Assembly: GCA_037440125.1 (NCBI GenBank)
Contig: JBBIUU010000020.1
Location: forward strand, 1 to 39,721
Origin: JAKAJA01 sp037440125
GTDB lineage: Bacteria > Acidobacteriota > UBA4820 > DSQY01
Length of the DNA stretch: 39,721 bases
Reading direction: 5' to 3'
Each line of letters begins with the position of its first letter. The stretch's first letter is position 1. The translations under genes were made by a program, and so were the position numbers. The notes under the pieces were generated by a model that was given only the letters and a program-made list of their open reading frames with translations, had not been told where the DNA came from and did not search any database. Of the stretch, positions 22,662-31,501 are shown one piece after another.

Positions 22662-24977
22662 TCAGCGAACGGTGAAGGTGGAGGTGGCGCGGCCGCCCCG
22701 GCCGTCCTCGGCTTCGAGGGTGTGCTCCCCTCGTGCCAGGGGCCACCGCAGGGGTCTCCCCGCGGGCGACGCGCCCAGGGCCCTGCCGTCCAGGCGCCAC
22801 CGGATGGTGTCGCCGGCACGCGCACCCGCGACCGTGAGCTCGAGCGCCTGGTACTCGGGCCTCAGGGTGGGATCGATCCAGTAGGTGGTCCCGTCGGGCG
22901 GGGTCTCGATGGCGAGGGCCCTGCCCGGAGCCCCCGGGGGTTCGGGCGCGGCGTCCGACGGGGCGTCCACGGAGCGCCTCGCGGCGGCCCACGACCGGTA
23001 CTCGGGAGGGTAGAAGGTGCGTAGCGAGCCGCCCTCGCGGACGTGCCAGCGGCAGACGGGCGGCAGGTCCGAGGCGCGGAGCCACTCCCGCGTCGTGGAG
23101 GGGCAGGCCTCGCCCGCCTTGGACCCGGAGGTGGCGCAGAGGGTCACCTCCACGAGGCCCTCGGGCACGGGGAGGATGGGGGGGTCCGCGGGGCCGGGAA
23201 GGCGCCCGAGGACGGAGCGCTCCGCCGCGAGCATGGCGTCGTGGAAGATGGGGCCCGCGCCCGTGACGCCCGACGAGTTCTTCATGGGCGTCCCGTCGAA
23301 GTTCCCCACCCACACGCCCACGGTCACCTCCCGCGTGTAGCCCACCGTCCAGTTGTCGCGGTAGGCCTGCGACGTGCCCGTCTTGGCGGCCACGGGGAAG
23401 GGGAATTCCAGGGAGCCCCCGCGACCGAAGATGAAGGCCCGCGCCTCGTTGTCGCAGAGGATGTCGGTGACCCAGAAAGCCGCCTGGGGCGCGATGACGG
23501 TCCGGCCCCCGTCCCCCGCCGGACCCGGGAGGGCGCGCGGCTTCACGTACCGCCCGCCGCGCGCCAGGGTGGCGTAGGCCGAGCAGAGATCCGCGAGACG
23601 CACCTCCGTGTCGCCCAGCGTAAGGCCGAAGCCGTAGTAGTCCGCCGACCGGTCCAGCCCCTCGAACCCCAGGGAGCGCAGGCGCTCCAGGAGCTGGCCC
23701 ACGCCGACCTGCGAGAGGAGCCACACGGCGGGGACGTTCTCCGAGCCCGCGAGCGCGAGGCGCGCCCGCAGGGGGCCGCGGAAGGCGCCGTCGTAGTTCC
23801 TGGGGCTGTAGAGCACGCCCGGCTCGGCCGTGGGGAAATGGCTCGGGATGTCGGGCAGCGCCGAGCCCGGCGTGAAGCCCCGCTCGAAGGCCAGGGCGTA
23901 GGTGAAGGGTTTGAGCGCCGAGCCCGGCTGGCGCATCGCGGTCACGCCGTCGATGGCGCCCCCGCGTCCGGGGTCGAAGTAGGCCCCGCTCCCCTCCCAC
24001 GCGAGCCACTGGCCGGCGGCGTTGTCGAGGACCGCGAGGGCCACGTCGTGCGCGCCGTGCCGGTCGAGGTCCGCACGGTGCGCCGCGATGACGCCCTCCA
24101 TCTGCCGCTGGAGGTCCAGGTCCAGCGTCGTCCGGATCTCGCCCGCGGCGCCCGCCGGGAGGTCCGCGAGGGCCGCCTGGATGAAGTGCGGCGCCAGGAG
24201 CGGGCGCGCGCCCTCCTTGACGACGAGGCGTTCCGAGACCGCCCGTTCGTAGTCGGCGCGGTCGAGCATCCCCAGGTCGCGCATCCGCCGGAGGACCTCC
24301 CTCTGGCGCGCCATGGCGCCCTTGAGGTTCCTGTACGGATCAAAGGCGGAGGGTCGCTGGGGGAGGCCCGCGAGGAAGGCGGCCTGCGCGGGGGTCAGGT
24401 TGGCCGCCGGGCATCCGAAGTACCCCAGAGACGCAGCCTGGGCGCCCTCGTACTGGTTTCCGTAGGGAACGAGGTTCAGGTACAGGGCGAGCACCTCCCG
24501 CTTGTTCATGCGGTGCTCGAGGCGGAGCGCGTAGAGCATCTCCTTCATCTTGCCCGCCACGGTGCGCCGTCGGCCCATGAGCCGCTTCACGGCCTGCTGG
24601 GTCAGGGTGGAGCCGCCCTCCTTGAGCCTCAGGGCCCTCAGGTCCGCGAAGGCGGCGCGGGCGAGGGCCAGCGGGTCGACACCGGGATGACCGTAGAAGC
24701 GGTGGTCCTCGGCCGCCAGGGTGGCCTGGGCGAGGGCGGGCGGGAGCGCGTCGGGCGTGAGCCAGGCGCTGCGCGACTCCCTCTCCGAGAGCGACTCGTA
24801 GAGTAGGCGGCCCCTGCGGTCGAGCAGCCGGACCGAGCGGTGGGGGGCCGGGTCGGTGAAGCCCTCGGGCAGCGGGCCGCACCTCACCCAGCCGAGGAGC
24901 GCCAGGGCGCAGGCCGCCGGCACCCCCCACCGGAGGAGCGCGCCTCTCCACCTTCCCCAGAACTTCATCGCGGCCAT
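22662..24977 (-). CDS. pbpC: Penicillin-binding protein 1C (transglycosylase/transpeptidase)
   Basis: 771 residues. One membrane anchor (GVPAACALALLGW) precedes a glycosyltransferase-51 domain with AAEDHRFYGHPG (catalytic Glu90) and GGSTLTQQAVKRLMG. The transpeptidase has the active-site SALK (Ser353, Lys356), SEN (412-414) and KTGTS (532-536). The C-terminal region (about 670-771) is the BiPBP_C-like beta domain characteristic of PbpC. It polymerises and crosslinks peptidoglycan in the periplasm. In many proteobacteria pbpC sits beside an alpha-2-macroglobulin gene; here such a gene is about 6.5 kb away (31502-37348). It is divergent from pap. Confidence 0.95.
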   Translation of the reverse strand: MAAMKFWGRWRGALLRWGVPAACALALLGWVRCGPLPEGFTDPAPHRSVRLLDRRGRLLYESLSERESRSAWLTPDALPPALAQATLAAEDHRFYGHPGVDPLALARAAFADLRALRLKEGGSTLTQQAVKRLMGRRRTVAGKMKEMLYALRLEHRMNKREVLALYLNLVPYGNQYEGAQAASLGYFGCPAANLTPAQAAFLAGLPQRPSAFDPYRNLKGAMARQREVLRRMRDLGMLDRADYERAVSERLVVKEGARPLLAPHFIQAALADLPAGAAGEIRTTLDLDLQRQMEGVIAAHRADLDRHGAHDVALAVLDNAAGQWLAWEGSGAYFDPGRGGAIDGVTAMRQPGSALKPFTYALAFERGFTPGSALPDIPSHFPTAEPGVLYSPRNYDGAFRGPLRARLALAGSENVPAVWLLSQVGVGQLLERLRSLGFEGLDRSADYYGFGLTLGDTEVRLADLCSAYATLARGGRYVKPRALPGPAGDGGRTVIAPQAAFWVTDILCDNEARAFIFGRGGSLEFPFPVAAKTGTSQAYRDNWTVGYTREVTVGVWVGNFDGTPMKNSSGVTGAGPIFHDAMLAAERSVLGRLPGPADPPILPVPEGLVEVTLCATSGSKAGEACPSTTREWLRASDLPPVCRWHVREGGSLRTFYPPEYRSWAAARRSVDAPSDAAPEPPGAPGRALAIETPPDGTTYWIDPTLRPEYQALELTVAGARAGDTIRWRLDGRALGASPAGRPLRWPLARGEHTLEAEDGRGGRATSTFTVR

Positions 24978-25070
24978 ATTTCCAAGATAGCAGAAGTGCC
25001 TCAGGCGGCGTTGGGTATTATATTGGGCTCATCTACGCGGTTCGGGAGCATCTGAGGGGAGGGCGGCGCC

Positions 25071-26546
25071 ATGTTCGAGACGGCGGAGGTGGGCAACACG
25101 ATCGACAAGGCGGATTTCGACAAGGCGCTCCCCCCGCTCCGGGCGAGCCTCCTCGAGGCGCAGGGCCAGCTGGCGGCCTCCAAGTGCGCCGTCGTGGTCC
25201 TCCTCGGCGGCGTGGAGGGCGCAGGGAAGGCGGAGGCCGTGAACCACCTCCTCGAGTGGGTGGACGCCCGCGGCGTGCAGACCTTCGTGCTGGGCGACCC
25301 CACCGACGAAGAGCGCGAAAGGCCCCCCATGTGGCGCTTCTGGCGGACGCTCCCGCCCAAGGGCCGGATGGGGATCTACATCGGCACGTGGTACACCGAG
25401 CCCATCGTCGATCGCGCTTTCGGCCGCATCGGGGACGGGAAGTTCAACCTCGCCATGGACCACAACATCGCCTTCGAGGGCATGCTCGTGCGCGAGGGCG
25501 TGATCCTCGTCAAGATATGGCTCCACGTGAAGGAGAGCGCGCTGCGCAAGCGCCTCAAGAAAATCGCGGCGGACCCCCGAAAGAGCTGGCGCGTCAACGA
25601 GCGGGACTGGAAATACATCAAGAAGTACGACGACTTCCGCTCCGTGGCGGAGACGGCCATCCGGCGGACGAGCATCGGCATCGCGCCGTGGCACGTGGTG
25701 GAGGCCGCCGACCCGCGCTACCGCGACCTGACGGTGGCGCGCATCGTGGCCCAGGCCATCAAGGAACGCCTCGCCCAGGAGGCGGCGGCGCCTCCCGCCA
25801 AGCGCGCCCCCGACATGCCCAAGCCGAACCGGGTGAACATCCTCCGCAACCTCGACCTGACCCAGAGGCTCACGCCGAAGGAGTACGACCGGCGCCTCGC
25901 CGCGGCCCAGGGCAAGATCAACGTCCTGACGCGGAAGCTCTACGAGAAACAGCGCAGCCTCATCCTCGTCTTCGAGGGCCCCGACGCGGCGGGCAAGGGC
26001 GGCGCCATCCGGCGCCTCACGGCCTCCATGGACGCGCGGAACTACCAGCACGTGGCTGTCGCGGCGCCCACCGACGAGGAGCGCGCCCATCCCTACCTCT
26101 GGCGCTTCTGGCGGGCCCTGCCCCGGCGCGGCCGGGTGACCATCTACGACCGCTCCTGGTACGGCCGCGTCCTCGTGGAGCGCATCGAGGGCTTCTGCAC
26201 GAGGGAGGAGTGGTCGCGGGCCTTCGTGGAGATCAACCTCTTCGAGGAGGATCTCACCAACTTCGGGACCATCGTCCTGAAGTTCTGGCTCGCCATCAGC
26301 GCCAAGGAGCAGCTGCGCCGCTTCAAGGAGCGCCAGGTCACGCCCTACAAGCAGTACAAGATCACCGAGGAGGACTGGCGCAACCGGGCCAAGTGGGAGG
26401 CCTACGAGGCCGCGGCCGTGGAGATGGTCGACAAGACGAGCTGCCGCAACGCGCCCTGGATTCTCGTCGAGGCCGAGGACAAGAATTGGGCGCGCATCAA
26501 GGTGCTCGAGACCGTCATCGCCCACCTGAAGAGGGCCGTGGGCTGA
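25071..26546 (+). CDS. pap: Polyphosphate:AMP phosphotransferase (two-domain PPK2)
   Basis: 491 residues, ATG 25071 after GAGGGGAGGG. Two tandem PPK2 domains: the first has GGVEGAGKAE (46-55), the second EGPDAAGKGGAIRR (302-315). Both have lid segments with PTDEER...WRFWR and IYDRSWYGRVL (second) or IYIGTWYTEPI (first). This architecture is the class II PPK2 that phosphorylates AMP to ADP using polyphosphate. In the first domain the usual Asp of the PDAAGK motif is Glu (VEGAGK), consistent with the known view that the C-terminal copy is the active one. The GTA start region is a single gene with its own hairpin 5 bp after the stop. Confidence 0.93.
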   Translation: MFETAEVGNTIDKADFDKALPPLRASLLEAQGQLAASKCAVVVLLGGVEGAGKAEAVNHLLEWVDARGVQTFVLGDPTDEERERPPMWRFWRTLPPKGRMGIYIGTWYTEPIVDRAFGRIGDGKFNLAMDHNIAFEGMLVREGVILVKIWLHVKESALRKRLKKIAADPRKSWRVNERDWKYIKKYDDFRSVAETAIRRTSIGIAPWHVVEAADPRYRDLTVARIVAQAIKERLAQEAAAPPAKRAPDMPKPNRVNILRNLDLTQRLTPKEYDRRLAAAQGKINVLTRKLYEKQRSLILVFEGPDAAGKGGAIRRLTASMDARNYQHVAVAAPTDEERAHPYLWRFWRALPRRGRVTIYDRSWYGRVLVERIEGFCTREEWSRAFVEINLFEEDLTNFGTIVLKFWLAISAKEQLRRFKERQVTPYKQYKITEEDWRNRAKWEAYEAAAVEMVDKTSCRNAPWILVEAEDKNWARIKVLETVIAHLKRAVG

Positions 26547-26550
26547 AAGA

Positions 26551-26572
26551 GGCGGAGAAAGCTGCCTCCGCC
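26551..26572 (+). terminator. Stem-loop after pap, candidate terminator
   Basis: GGCGGAG (26551-26557) pairs perfectly with CTCCGCC (26566-26572) around an 8-nt loop, starting 5 bp after the pap stop. No T-run follows, so it would be at best a weak intrinsic terminator or an RNA-stabilising hairpin. Confidence 0.4.
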
Positions 26573-27021
26573 GAGCTCCTCGCGGGTCGCGCGGGCCGGC
26601 GGAGGTCTCCGAACCTGGGCCGACGCCGAGGACTCCAAGCTAACCCCCTGTGCTTCATGACTTAATGGCCGAGCTACGTTTTCCACACAATCTGTGGAAA
26701 ACCCTGTTGACAACCCTGTGAAGATTCTCCTATCCCTTGGATACCTATAGGGTTATCGCACCGTGCACAGCGATTCAGCACATGCACGATTAGCCATAAT
26801 TTATATGACCATTTCTCGTTGTTGCCACAGTGCCGTGGGCCTCTTCGGACCCCACCAATGACATCCATGGAAATTGTTTAGCCCTGTGCAAATCGGTGCC
26901 GGGTCTTGCCGCGCAAGGATTCTCGGGGTCTGGCCTCGCACGCCCCCCGCGGTCGGCACCCGCGGGTTCCAGGCGCCTTGTGACGGGGCGGCAGGCCGTC
27001 CATACTAACGTCGAGGTGCGC
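26573..27021. other. AT-richer intergenic region with DnaA-box-like cluster
   Basis: A spacer with markedly lower GC than the neighbours and no convincing gene. At 26679-26701, TTTTCCACA and TGTGGAAAA form a perfect inverted pair with a 5-nt loop, each one mismatch from the DnaA box TTATCCACA. A 12-bp rhythm continues: TGTGGAAAACCC, TGTTGACAACCC, TGTGAAGATTC (26693-26727). An AT-rich stretch, TAGCCATAATTTATATG (about 26791-26807), lies about 65 bp on. It could be a replication origin element, a DnaA-regulated promoter or a relic. No dnaA, dnaN or gidA is nearby. The lepB start and ribosome site (GAGG at 27013) close the region. Confidence 0.4.
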
Positions 27022-27516
27022 ATGGACGCCCGGCTGAAGGCCTTCCTCTTCCCCTCCCCGACCCCCGCCTTCGTCTTCCGCGCGCTGGTCGTGGCGGCCG
27101 CCGCCTACCTCTTCTTCGGGCACGTGTGCACACCCTTCGTCATACGCGGCGCGAGCATGGAACCCACCTACCGCGACGGGTCCGTCGACGTCCTTTGGAA
27201 GCCCAGGTACTGGTTCTCCTCGCCCTCCCGAGGCGACGTCGTCGCGGTGCGCCTCGCGGGGGAGCGGGTGGTCTACCTCAAGCGCGTGGTGGGTCTCGCG
27301 GGGGACCGGGTGGCCTTCAAGGACGGCACGCTCGTGCTCGATGGCAGGCCGATCTCCGAGCCCTACGTCCAGGGGCCCTGCCGCTGGAACCTGCCCGAGC
27401 GCGACGTCGAGAGGGGTCAGGTCTACGTGGTGGGCGACAACCGCGCCATGCCCATCGAGGAGCACGATTTCGGACAGACCTCCGTCCGCCGCATCGTCGG
27501 GAGCCCCCTATGGTGA
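27022..27516 (+). CDS. lepB: Signal peptidase I
   Basis: 164 residues from ATG 27022 (GAGG 5 nt before); the frame is open further upstream but without family similarity. One N-terminal membrane helix (about 17-33) is followed by the catalytic Ser45 in RGASMEPTYRDG and Lys87 in VVYLKRVVGLAGDRV, then VVGDNRAMPIEEHDFGQ (box E). Type I signal peptidases cleave Sec/Tat signal peptides at the outer face of the inner membrane. It is shorter than E. coli LepB (one helix and no large insertion), like the Gram-positive style. Its stop overlaps the next gene by 7 bp. Confidence 0.9.
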   Translation: MDARLKAFLFPSPTPAFVFRALVVAAAAYLFFGHVCTPFVIRGASMEPTYRDGSVDVLWKPRYWFSSPSRGDVVAVRLAGERVVYLKRVVGLAGDRVAFKDGTLVLDGRPISEPYVQGPCRWNLPERDVERGQVYVVGDNRAMPIEEHDFGQTSVRRIVGSPLW

Positions 27517-28007
27517 GCCGCAACCGGATCCTCGCCGCTCTGGGCATCGTCCTCCTCGCCTGGGGCCTGTGGTACTTCTTCCCCACGCGGCAGCGGCAGG
27601 TGGGGCGCCAGCTCAAGGCCCTCGCGGCGTGGGCCGCCAAGGAGCCGGGCGAGGGCGCGCTCGCCGCGGCGCAGACCGCCAGGCAGGCCAGGAAGTTCTT
27701 CGCGGACCCGTGCACGTGGTCGGCCGAGGCCTTCGAGCTCTCCGGGCGCGTCTCCGTGGACGAGATCTCGCAGTACATGTTCGCGGCGCGCTCCCGGTTC
27801 GAATCGCTCTCCGTCAAGTTCTACGACCCCGTCATCGACGTCCAGGAGGACGGCTCCGCCCTCGTGACCGCCACGGCGCGCGTGCAGGGCGTCCAGCGCG
27901 ACGGTGAGGCCCTCAACGAGACCCACGAGGTGCGGTGCGTCATGTCCAAGGAGGACGGCGACTGGCTCATCCGCAAGGTGACCGTGGTCGAGGTGCTCAG
28001 GAAGTAG
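27510..28007 (+). CDS. Membrane-anchored NTF2-like (DUF4440-type) protein
   Basis: 165 residues from ATG 27510, overlapping the end of lepB by 7 bp, so probably coupled. One N-terminal membrane helix (ILAALGIVLLAWGLWYFF) then a helix-sheet domain ending SLSVKFYDPVIDVQEDGSALVTATARVQGVQ...HEVRCVMSKEDGDWLIRKVTVVEVLRK. That curved-sheet pattern is like nuclear transport factor 2-like domains, which bind small ligands or act as accessory folds. No catalytic residue can be assigned. It probably faces the periplasm. Pairing with lepB may only reflect shared expression. Confidence 0.65.
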   Translation: MVSRNRILAALGIVLLAWGLWYFFPTRQRQVGRQLKALAAWAAKEPGEGALAAAQTARQARKFFADPCTWSAEAFELSGRVSVDEISQYMFAARSRFESLSVKFYDPVIDVQEDGSALVTATARVQGVQRDGEALNETHEVRCVMSKEDGDWLIRKVTVVEVLRK

Positions 28008-28013
28008 GCCCCG

Positions 28014-29222
28014 TCACGCCTCGCCGGGCCGTGCGGCCGGGGCGGGGACCGAGGACGCGAAGACGGCCAGGAGCGCCGCCGAGAACAACCCCACCACGAG
28101 GGTGGAACCCCACAGCGCGCCGCCGCCCCAAGTCTCCAGGACCCGCGTGCCCAGCCACGGGCCCGAGATCATGGCCAGGCTGAAGGACGCTTGGTAGAGG
28201 CCCATGTACTCCCCCCGCCGCTTGCCCGGCGCAAAGTCCGCCACGCACGCGGCGCTGGAGGGCAGGAGGATCATCTCACCGAAGGTCCACACCACCACCG
28301 CGGCGGCCGCGCTGAGGAACCCCTGCGCGAAGGCCATGCACCCGAACCCGACGCCCACGAGGGCGGCGCCGAGAGCCAGCGCCGGGCCGTGCCGCCAGTG
28401 GGACATGGCGCCGTTGAGGGGCACTTCCACGAGGAGGATCACCGCCGTGTTCACGGTGATGATGAAGCCGTAGGAGGTCTCGGGGATGCCCACGTGGTTC
28501 ACGAGGAAGAGCGGGAGCGTGGACATGAACTGGCAGAAGACGAGGAAGGACGGGATGAGCCCGACGAGCACGGCGAGGTAGCGCCCGTTGCGCCAGGCGG
28601 GCACGGCCTCGCTCGGGTGGGGCGGCCCCGCGGACTCCTCCCCGGCGGTCGCCCGGGAGCCCTTGAGAGCGAGCGCCATCACGGTCGCCGAGAGGAGGGT
28701 CGCCGCGCCGTTGACCTCGAAGAGCGCCGGGAAGGAAACGGCGGCGATGAAGCCGCCCATCGCGGGCCCGATGCCCCAGCCGAGGTTGATGGCGAGGCGG
28801 TTGAGGGCGAAGGCCGCCCGCCGCTGTTCGGGCAATGCGAAGTCGGAGAGGCTCGCGAGGTTGGCTGGCCTGAAGGCTTCCGTCACCACCGACCAGACGA
28901 GCACCAGAGCGATGATCGAGCCGTAGTGCCGGACCCACGGGAACGGCAGGAGGAGCAGGCCCGAGAGCGCCAGCGAGAACTTCATGACGCGGAGGGACCC
29001 GATCCGGTCGCAGAGGAGGCCCGAGAAGGGGCCGCTGAGGAGAGACCCCACGCCGTAGACGGAGAGGGACAGGCTCGCCTGCGTGGCGGTGAACCCCATG
29101 TGCCGCGTCAGGTACAGGACGAGGAAGGGCAGGACCATGGTGCCGGCGCGGTTGATCAGCGTCGTCCCGCACAGCACCCAGATCTCGCGCCTCAGCCCCT
29201 TCAGGGACTTCCAAGGGTTCAT
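28014..29222 (-). CDS. MFS transporter
   Basis: 402 residues from ATG 29222 (MNPWKSLKGLRREIW); the frame stays open upstream to 29303, but that part (HSQFTFH and similar) translates the GTGAATG repeat array. No clear ribosome site precedes ATG 29222. It is a 12-helix type with motif A FSGLLCDRIGSLRVMKF after helix 2 and RAGTMVLPFLVLYLTRHMG in helix 1. It resembles the MDR-type drug and sugar exporters. The substrate is unknown. It is divergent from the GNAT gene across the repeat array. Confidence 0.85.
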   Translation of the reverse strand: MNPWKSLKGLRREIWVLCGTTLINRAGTMVLPFLVLYLTRHMGFTATQASLSLSVYGVGSLLSGPFSGLLCDRIGSLRVMKFSLALSGLLLLPFPWVRHYGSIIALVLVWSVVTEAFRPANLASLSDFALPEQRRAAFALNRLAINLGWGIGPAMGGFIAAVSFPALFEVNGAATLLSATVMALALKGSRATAGEESAGPPHPSEAVPAWRNGRYLAVLVGLIPSFLVFCQFMSTLPLFLVNHVGIPETSYGFIITVNTAVILLVEVPLNGAMSHWRHGPALALGAALVGVGFGCMAFAQGFLSAAAAVVVWTFGEMILLPSSAACVADFAPGKRRGEYMGLYQASFSLAMISGPWLGTRVLETWGGGALWGSTLVVGLFSAALLAVFASSVPAPAARPGEA

Positions 29223-29249
29223 GTAGTTAGTGTAACGCGGGTGGGGAGG

Positions 29250-29391
29250 GTGAAATGTGAATTGTGAATGGTGAATGGTGAATGTGAAATGAGAGTCATG
29301 CATCGAGTATCGCGAAGTGCGCGCGCCGATCGGACTCGCCCCGACCTTTCGGGTTCACAAGTCACCACTCACCGGTCACTGGTCACCACCT
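29250..29391. repeat. Inverted pair of heptamer arrays (GTGANNN), locus G
   Basis: Left arm (29250-29291): GTGAAAT, GTGAATT, GTGAATG, GTGAATG, GTGAAT, GTGAAAT. Right arm (29353-29391) is inverted; its complement reads GTGACCA, GTGACCG, GTGAGTG, GTGACTT, GTGAACC. The two arms share GTGA and differ in the last three bases. The centre is about 60 bp. The locus lies between divergent genes and overlaps the possible promoter regions of both. Confidence 0.82.
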
Positions 29392-29442
29392 GGCTCTTGG
29401 CGCGGACGCCGGCGTGTTCCAGAATGGGCGTAGGAGTAGCCC

Positions 29443-29940
29443 ATGCCCGACCTGCTGGTGAAGCTGTACGAGCTCCCCGACCCGTCGCCGAGGCTCGAGG
29501 CCCTGCGCTCGCAGGGCGTCCGCATCCGACGGGCGATGGCCTACGAGAAGGCCGCCGTGGTGGCGTGGGTCCGCGGGCGCTTCGGCGACGGGTGGGCGAG
29601 CGAGTGCGAGGTCGCCTTCTCGCGCCAGCCCATCGCGTGCCACATCGCCACACGGGCCGGCCACATCCTCGGGTTCGCGTGCCACGACGCGACCGCCCTC
29701 GGGCTCTTCGGCCCCACCGGCGTCGAGGAGAGCGAGCGCTCGCGGGGCCTGGGGGCGGCGCTCCTCCTCGCCTCGCTGCACGCCATGGCGCACCGCGGGT
29801 ACGCCTACGCCGTCATCGGCGGGGCGGGCTCCCTCGGCTTCTACGAGCGGGTGTGCGGCGCGACGGAGATCGCGGGCTCGACGCCCGGCCTCTACGCGGA
29901 CCGGCTGGCCCGCGGGCCCTCACCGGGGGACGATGGGTGA
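29443..29940 (+). CDS. GNAT-family N-acetyltransferase
   Basis: 165 residues, ATG 29443, ribosome site weak (GTAGGAGTAG). GNAT fold: SQGVRIRRAMAYEKAAVVAWVRGRF, then beta strands with HIATRAGHILGFACHDATALGLFGPTGV, then the acetyl-CoA-binding SRGLGAALLLASLHAMAHRGYAYAVIGG and GSLGFYERVCGATEI. It transfers an acetyl group from acetyl-CoA to an amine; the acceptor is unknown. It has an N-terminal addition (VKLYELPDPSPRLEAL) in front of the core. The last 21 bp overlap the 3' end of the convergent downstream gene. Confidence 0.8.
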   Translation: MPDLLVKLYELPDPSPRLEALRSQGVRIRRAMAYEKAAVVAWVRGRFGDGWASECEVAFSRQPIACHIATRAGHILGFACHDATALGLFGPTGVEESERSRGLGAALLLASLHAMAHRGYAYAVIGGAGSLGFYERVCGATEIAGSTPGLYADRLARGPSPGDDG

Positions 29941-30570
29941 GGCGGCCTCCGCCGTCGGGTCGACGTAGACTCCCCGGCCGGCCATGAACCGCACCGACAG
30001 GTTGTTGTTCTCCACCAGGACGCGCTGGGCGCACCCCGCGTCCAGGGGCAGAGGCGACCCCGCCGATAGCACGGCGAGGCGGCGCTGGTGCGCGGCGTAG
30101 AGCTCGGCGGGGGGCCGGCCCGTGAGATAGGCCATCTCGAACTGGGCCGGGCCGTCCATCCTCCGGCGCAGCGACGTGACGCCCATGCGCCTGCCGTCCG
30201 GGAAGCACGACATGCACCAGCTCGCGAGCTCCCTCCTCAGGATGGCGCCCGCGGCCTTCTCCACGAAGACGACCTCCGCGAGGGTCTGGGCGTCGAGGCT
30301 GAGAAGGACCGAGGCGCAGCTCCTCATCCCCGGGCTCACCGGGGGCACCGTGTAGTCGAAGAGGTGCACGAAGCCCAGGCCCTGCCACTGCTCGGCGTAG
30401 GGGCCGATCAGGCCGGTCATGTCGGAAGGCACGGAGCCCGGAGCCAGGAGGTCGAGGGAGTCGAGCTCGCAGACGCGCGTGTCCATCCGGAGCGGGATGC
30501 GCAGCGTCTTGCAGGAGGCGCCCACCAGAAAGCCGGCCCCGGGCGAGATCCGCCAGAGCTCGGCGTAGGT
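29920..30570 (-). CDS. Unrecognised protein, C-terminal part (cut by gap)
   Basis: Only the last 216 residues are visible; the start lies in the assembly gap. It has no signal peptide or membrane helix in view. Landmarks are TYAELWRISPGAGFLVG, LRIPLRMDTRVCELDSLDLL, VHLFDYTVPPVSPGM, SLDAQTLAEVVFVEKAAGAILRRELASWCMSCFPDGRRMG, PAQFEMAYLTGRPPAELY and VENNNLSVRFMAGRGVYV. I do not recognise the family. Codon use matches the neighbours, and it tail-to-tail overlaps the GNAT gene by 21 bp, which supports a real gene. What stands upstream across the gap cannot be known. Confidence 0.55.
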   Translation of the reverse strand, partial: TYAELWRISPGAGFLVGASCKTLRIPLRMDTRVCELDSLDLLAPGSVPSDMTGLIGPYAEQWQGLGFVHLFDYTVPPVSPGMRSCASVLLSLDAQTLAEVVFVEKAAGAILRRELASWCMSCFPDGRRMGVTSLRRRMDGPAQFEMAYLTGRPPAELYAAHQRRLAVLSAGSPLPLDAGCAQRVLVENNNLSVRFMAGRGVYVDPTAEAASPIVPR

Positions 30571-30670
30571 NNNNNNNNNNNNNNNNNNNNNNNNNNNNNN
30601 NNNNNNNNNNNNNNNNNNNNNNNNNNNNNNNNNNNNNNNNNNNNNNNNNNNNNNNNNNNNNNNNNNNNNN
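30571..30670. other. Assembly gap (100 N)
   Basis: Scaffold gap of unknown size that removes the 5' end of the 29920-30570 gene and the 3' end of the AlkD-like gene. No flanking repeat is seen at the edges. Confidence 0.95.
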
Positions 30671-31283
30671 CCGCCTCGTCGCGCTTGCCCACCTCGCGCA
30701 GCATCCACCCGCACGCCTTGTGGATGAGGTCGTGGCGGTCCTTCATCAGGCGGTCCGTCACCGCGAGCGTGTCGCCGAATTCGCCCCGCCGGATGAAGGT
30801 GAACGTGGCCACGATCGCGATGCGGCGCTCCCAGAGGTCCTGCGAGGCCGCCAGCTTCAGGAGCGGGCGCCTGCTCCGCGCGACCAGGTGCGCGCCCACG
30901 ATGCCCGGCGCCGAGGCGTCCACGAGGTCCCAGTTGTTCACGGAGCCGGCGTTCGCCAGATAGAGCGCGTAGACCTCGCGCCGGGCCCTCTCGTCGCCAT
31001 GCTCGTAGCGCCGGACGAGGAGCAGGAGCGCGAGGAGGCGTTCCTCGTGGACCGGCGAGCGCAGGAGCTTGAGAACCTCGCCCTCCGGGAGCTCGCGGCA
31101 CGCGGCGGCAATCCTCCGCACGTCGGGTACCGTCACGCCGACGAAGCGGTCGCCGTGGCCGTACTCCCCTTCCCGCGTCTTGAAAAACGACACGCTGACC
31201 CGGGCACGCTCGGGCGTCCCGAGGGATGCGAGCGCGGCCGAGGCCTCGCGGGCCGTGCGGAGCATGGGCGCCGGCGTCTTCAC
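30671..31283 (-). CDS. AlkD-like DNA alkylation repair protein (3' end missing)
   Basis: 204 residues visible; the C-terminus lies in the gap. GTG start at 31283 overlaps the stop of the upstream small gene (GTGA), so it is probably coupled; an in-frame ATG at 31265 is an alternative. The HEAT-like helical repeats carry the family landmarks GVTVPDVRRIA, SVNNWDLVDASAPGIVG, LWERRIAIVATFTFIRRGEF and HDLIHKACGWMLREVGKRDEA. AlkD-type glycosylases remove bulky or cationic N3/N7-alkyl purines without base flipping. About 30 residues are expected to be missing by comparison with the usual length. Confidence 0.85.
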
Positions 31284-31480
31284 GCCCGCCGCGCCTCCCG
31301 CCACACGAGCACCGACAGGGCGCCCGCCACCACCGCCGCGGGGATGCTCATCCAGGGCGGCACCGTCACGGACCCGAGGACCGCCGGGATCTGGAACGCC
31401 GCGCGCAGCACGTGCGCCACCGCCACGACCATGAGGACCACCGAGGCCGCGCACGAGAACGGCTTGCACTCACCTGCCAT
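31280..31480 (-). CDS. Small two-helix membrane protein
   Basis: 66 residues from ATG 31480. Two hydrophobic segments, CAASVVLMVVAVAHVLRAAF and MSIPAAVVAGALSVLVW, separated by a short loop with Pro and Thr, and a basic C-terminus (REARRA) that is probably cytoplasmic. No family recognised. It directly precedes the AlkD-like gene with a 4-bp overlap, and its start is 21 bp from the end of the alpha-2-macroglobulin gene on the same strand. It may be co-transcribed with both. Confidence 0.6.
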   Translation of the reverse strand: MAGECKPFSCAASVVLMVVAVAHVLRAAFQIPAVLGSVTVPPWMSIPAAVVAGALSVLVWREARRA

Positions 31481-31501
31481 GGTTCCCTCCCCGCCGTCAC
31501 G

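Noticed and set aside
26674..26868. Short - strand frame in the spacer before lepB
   Set aside because: No ribosome site, composition unlike coding sequence, and it covers the DnaA-box-like repeats.
29920..31101. Possible fusion of the 29920-30570 gene with the AlkD-like gene
   Set aside because: The link runs through 100 N of arbitrary length; the AlkD-like frame and the downstream frame differ.
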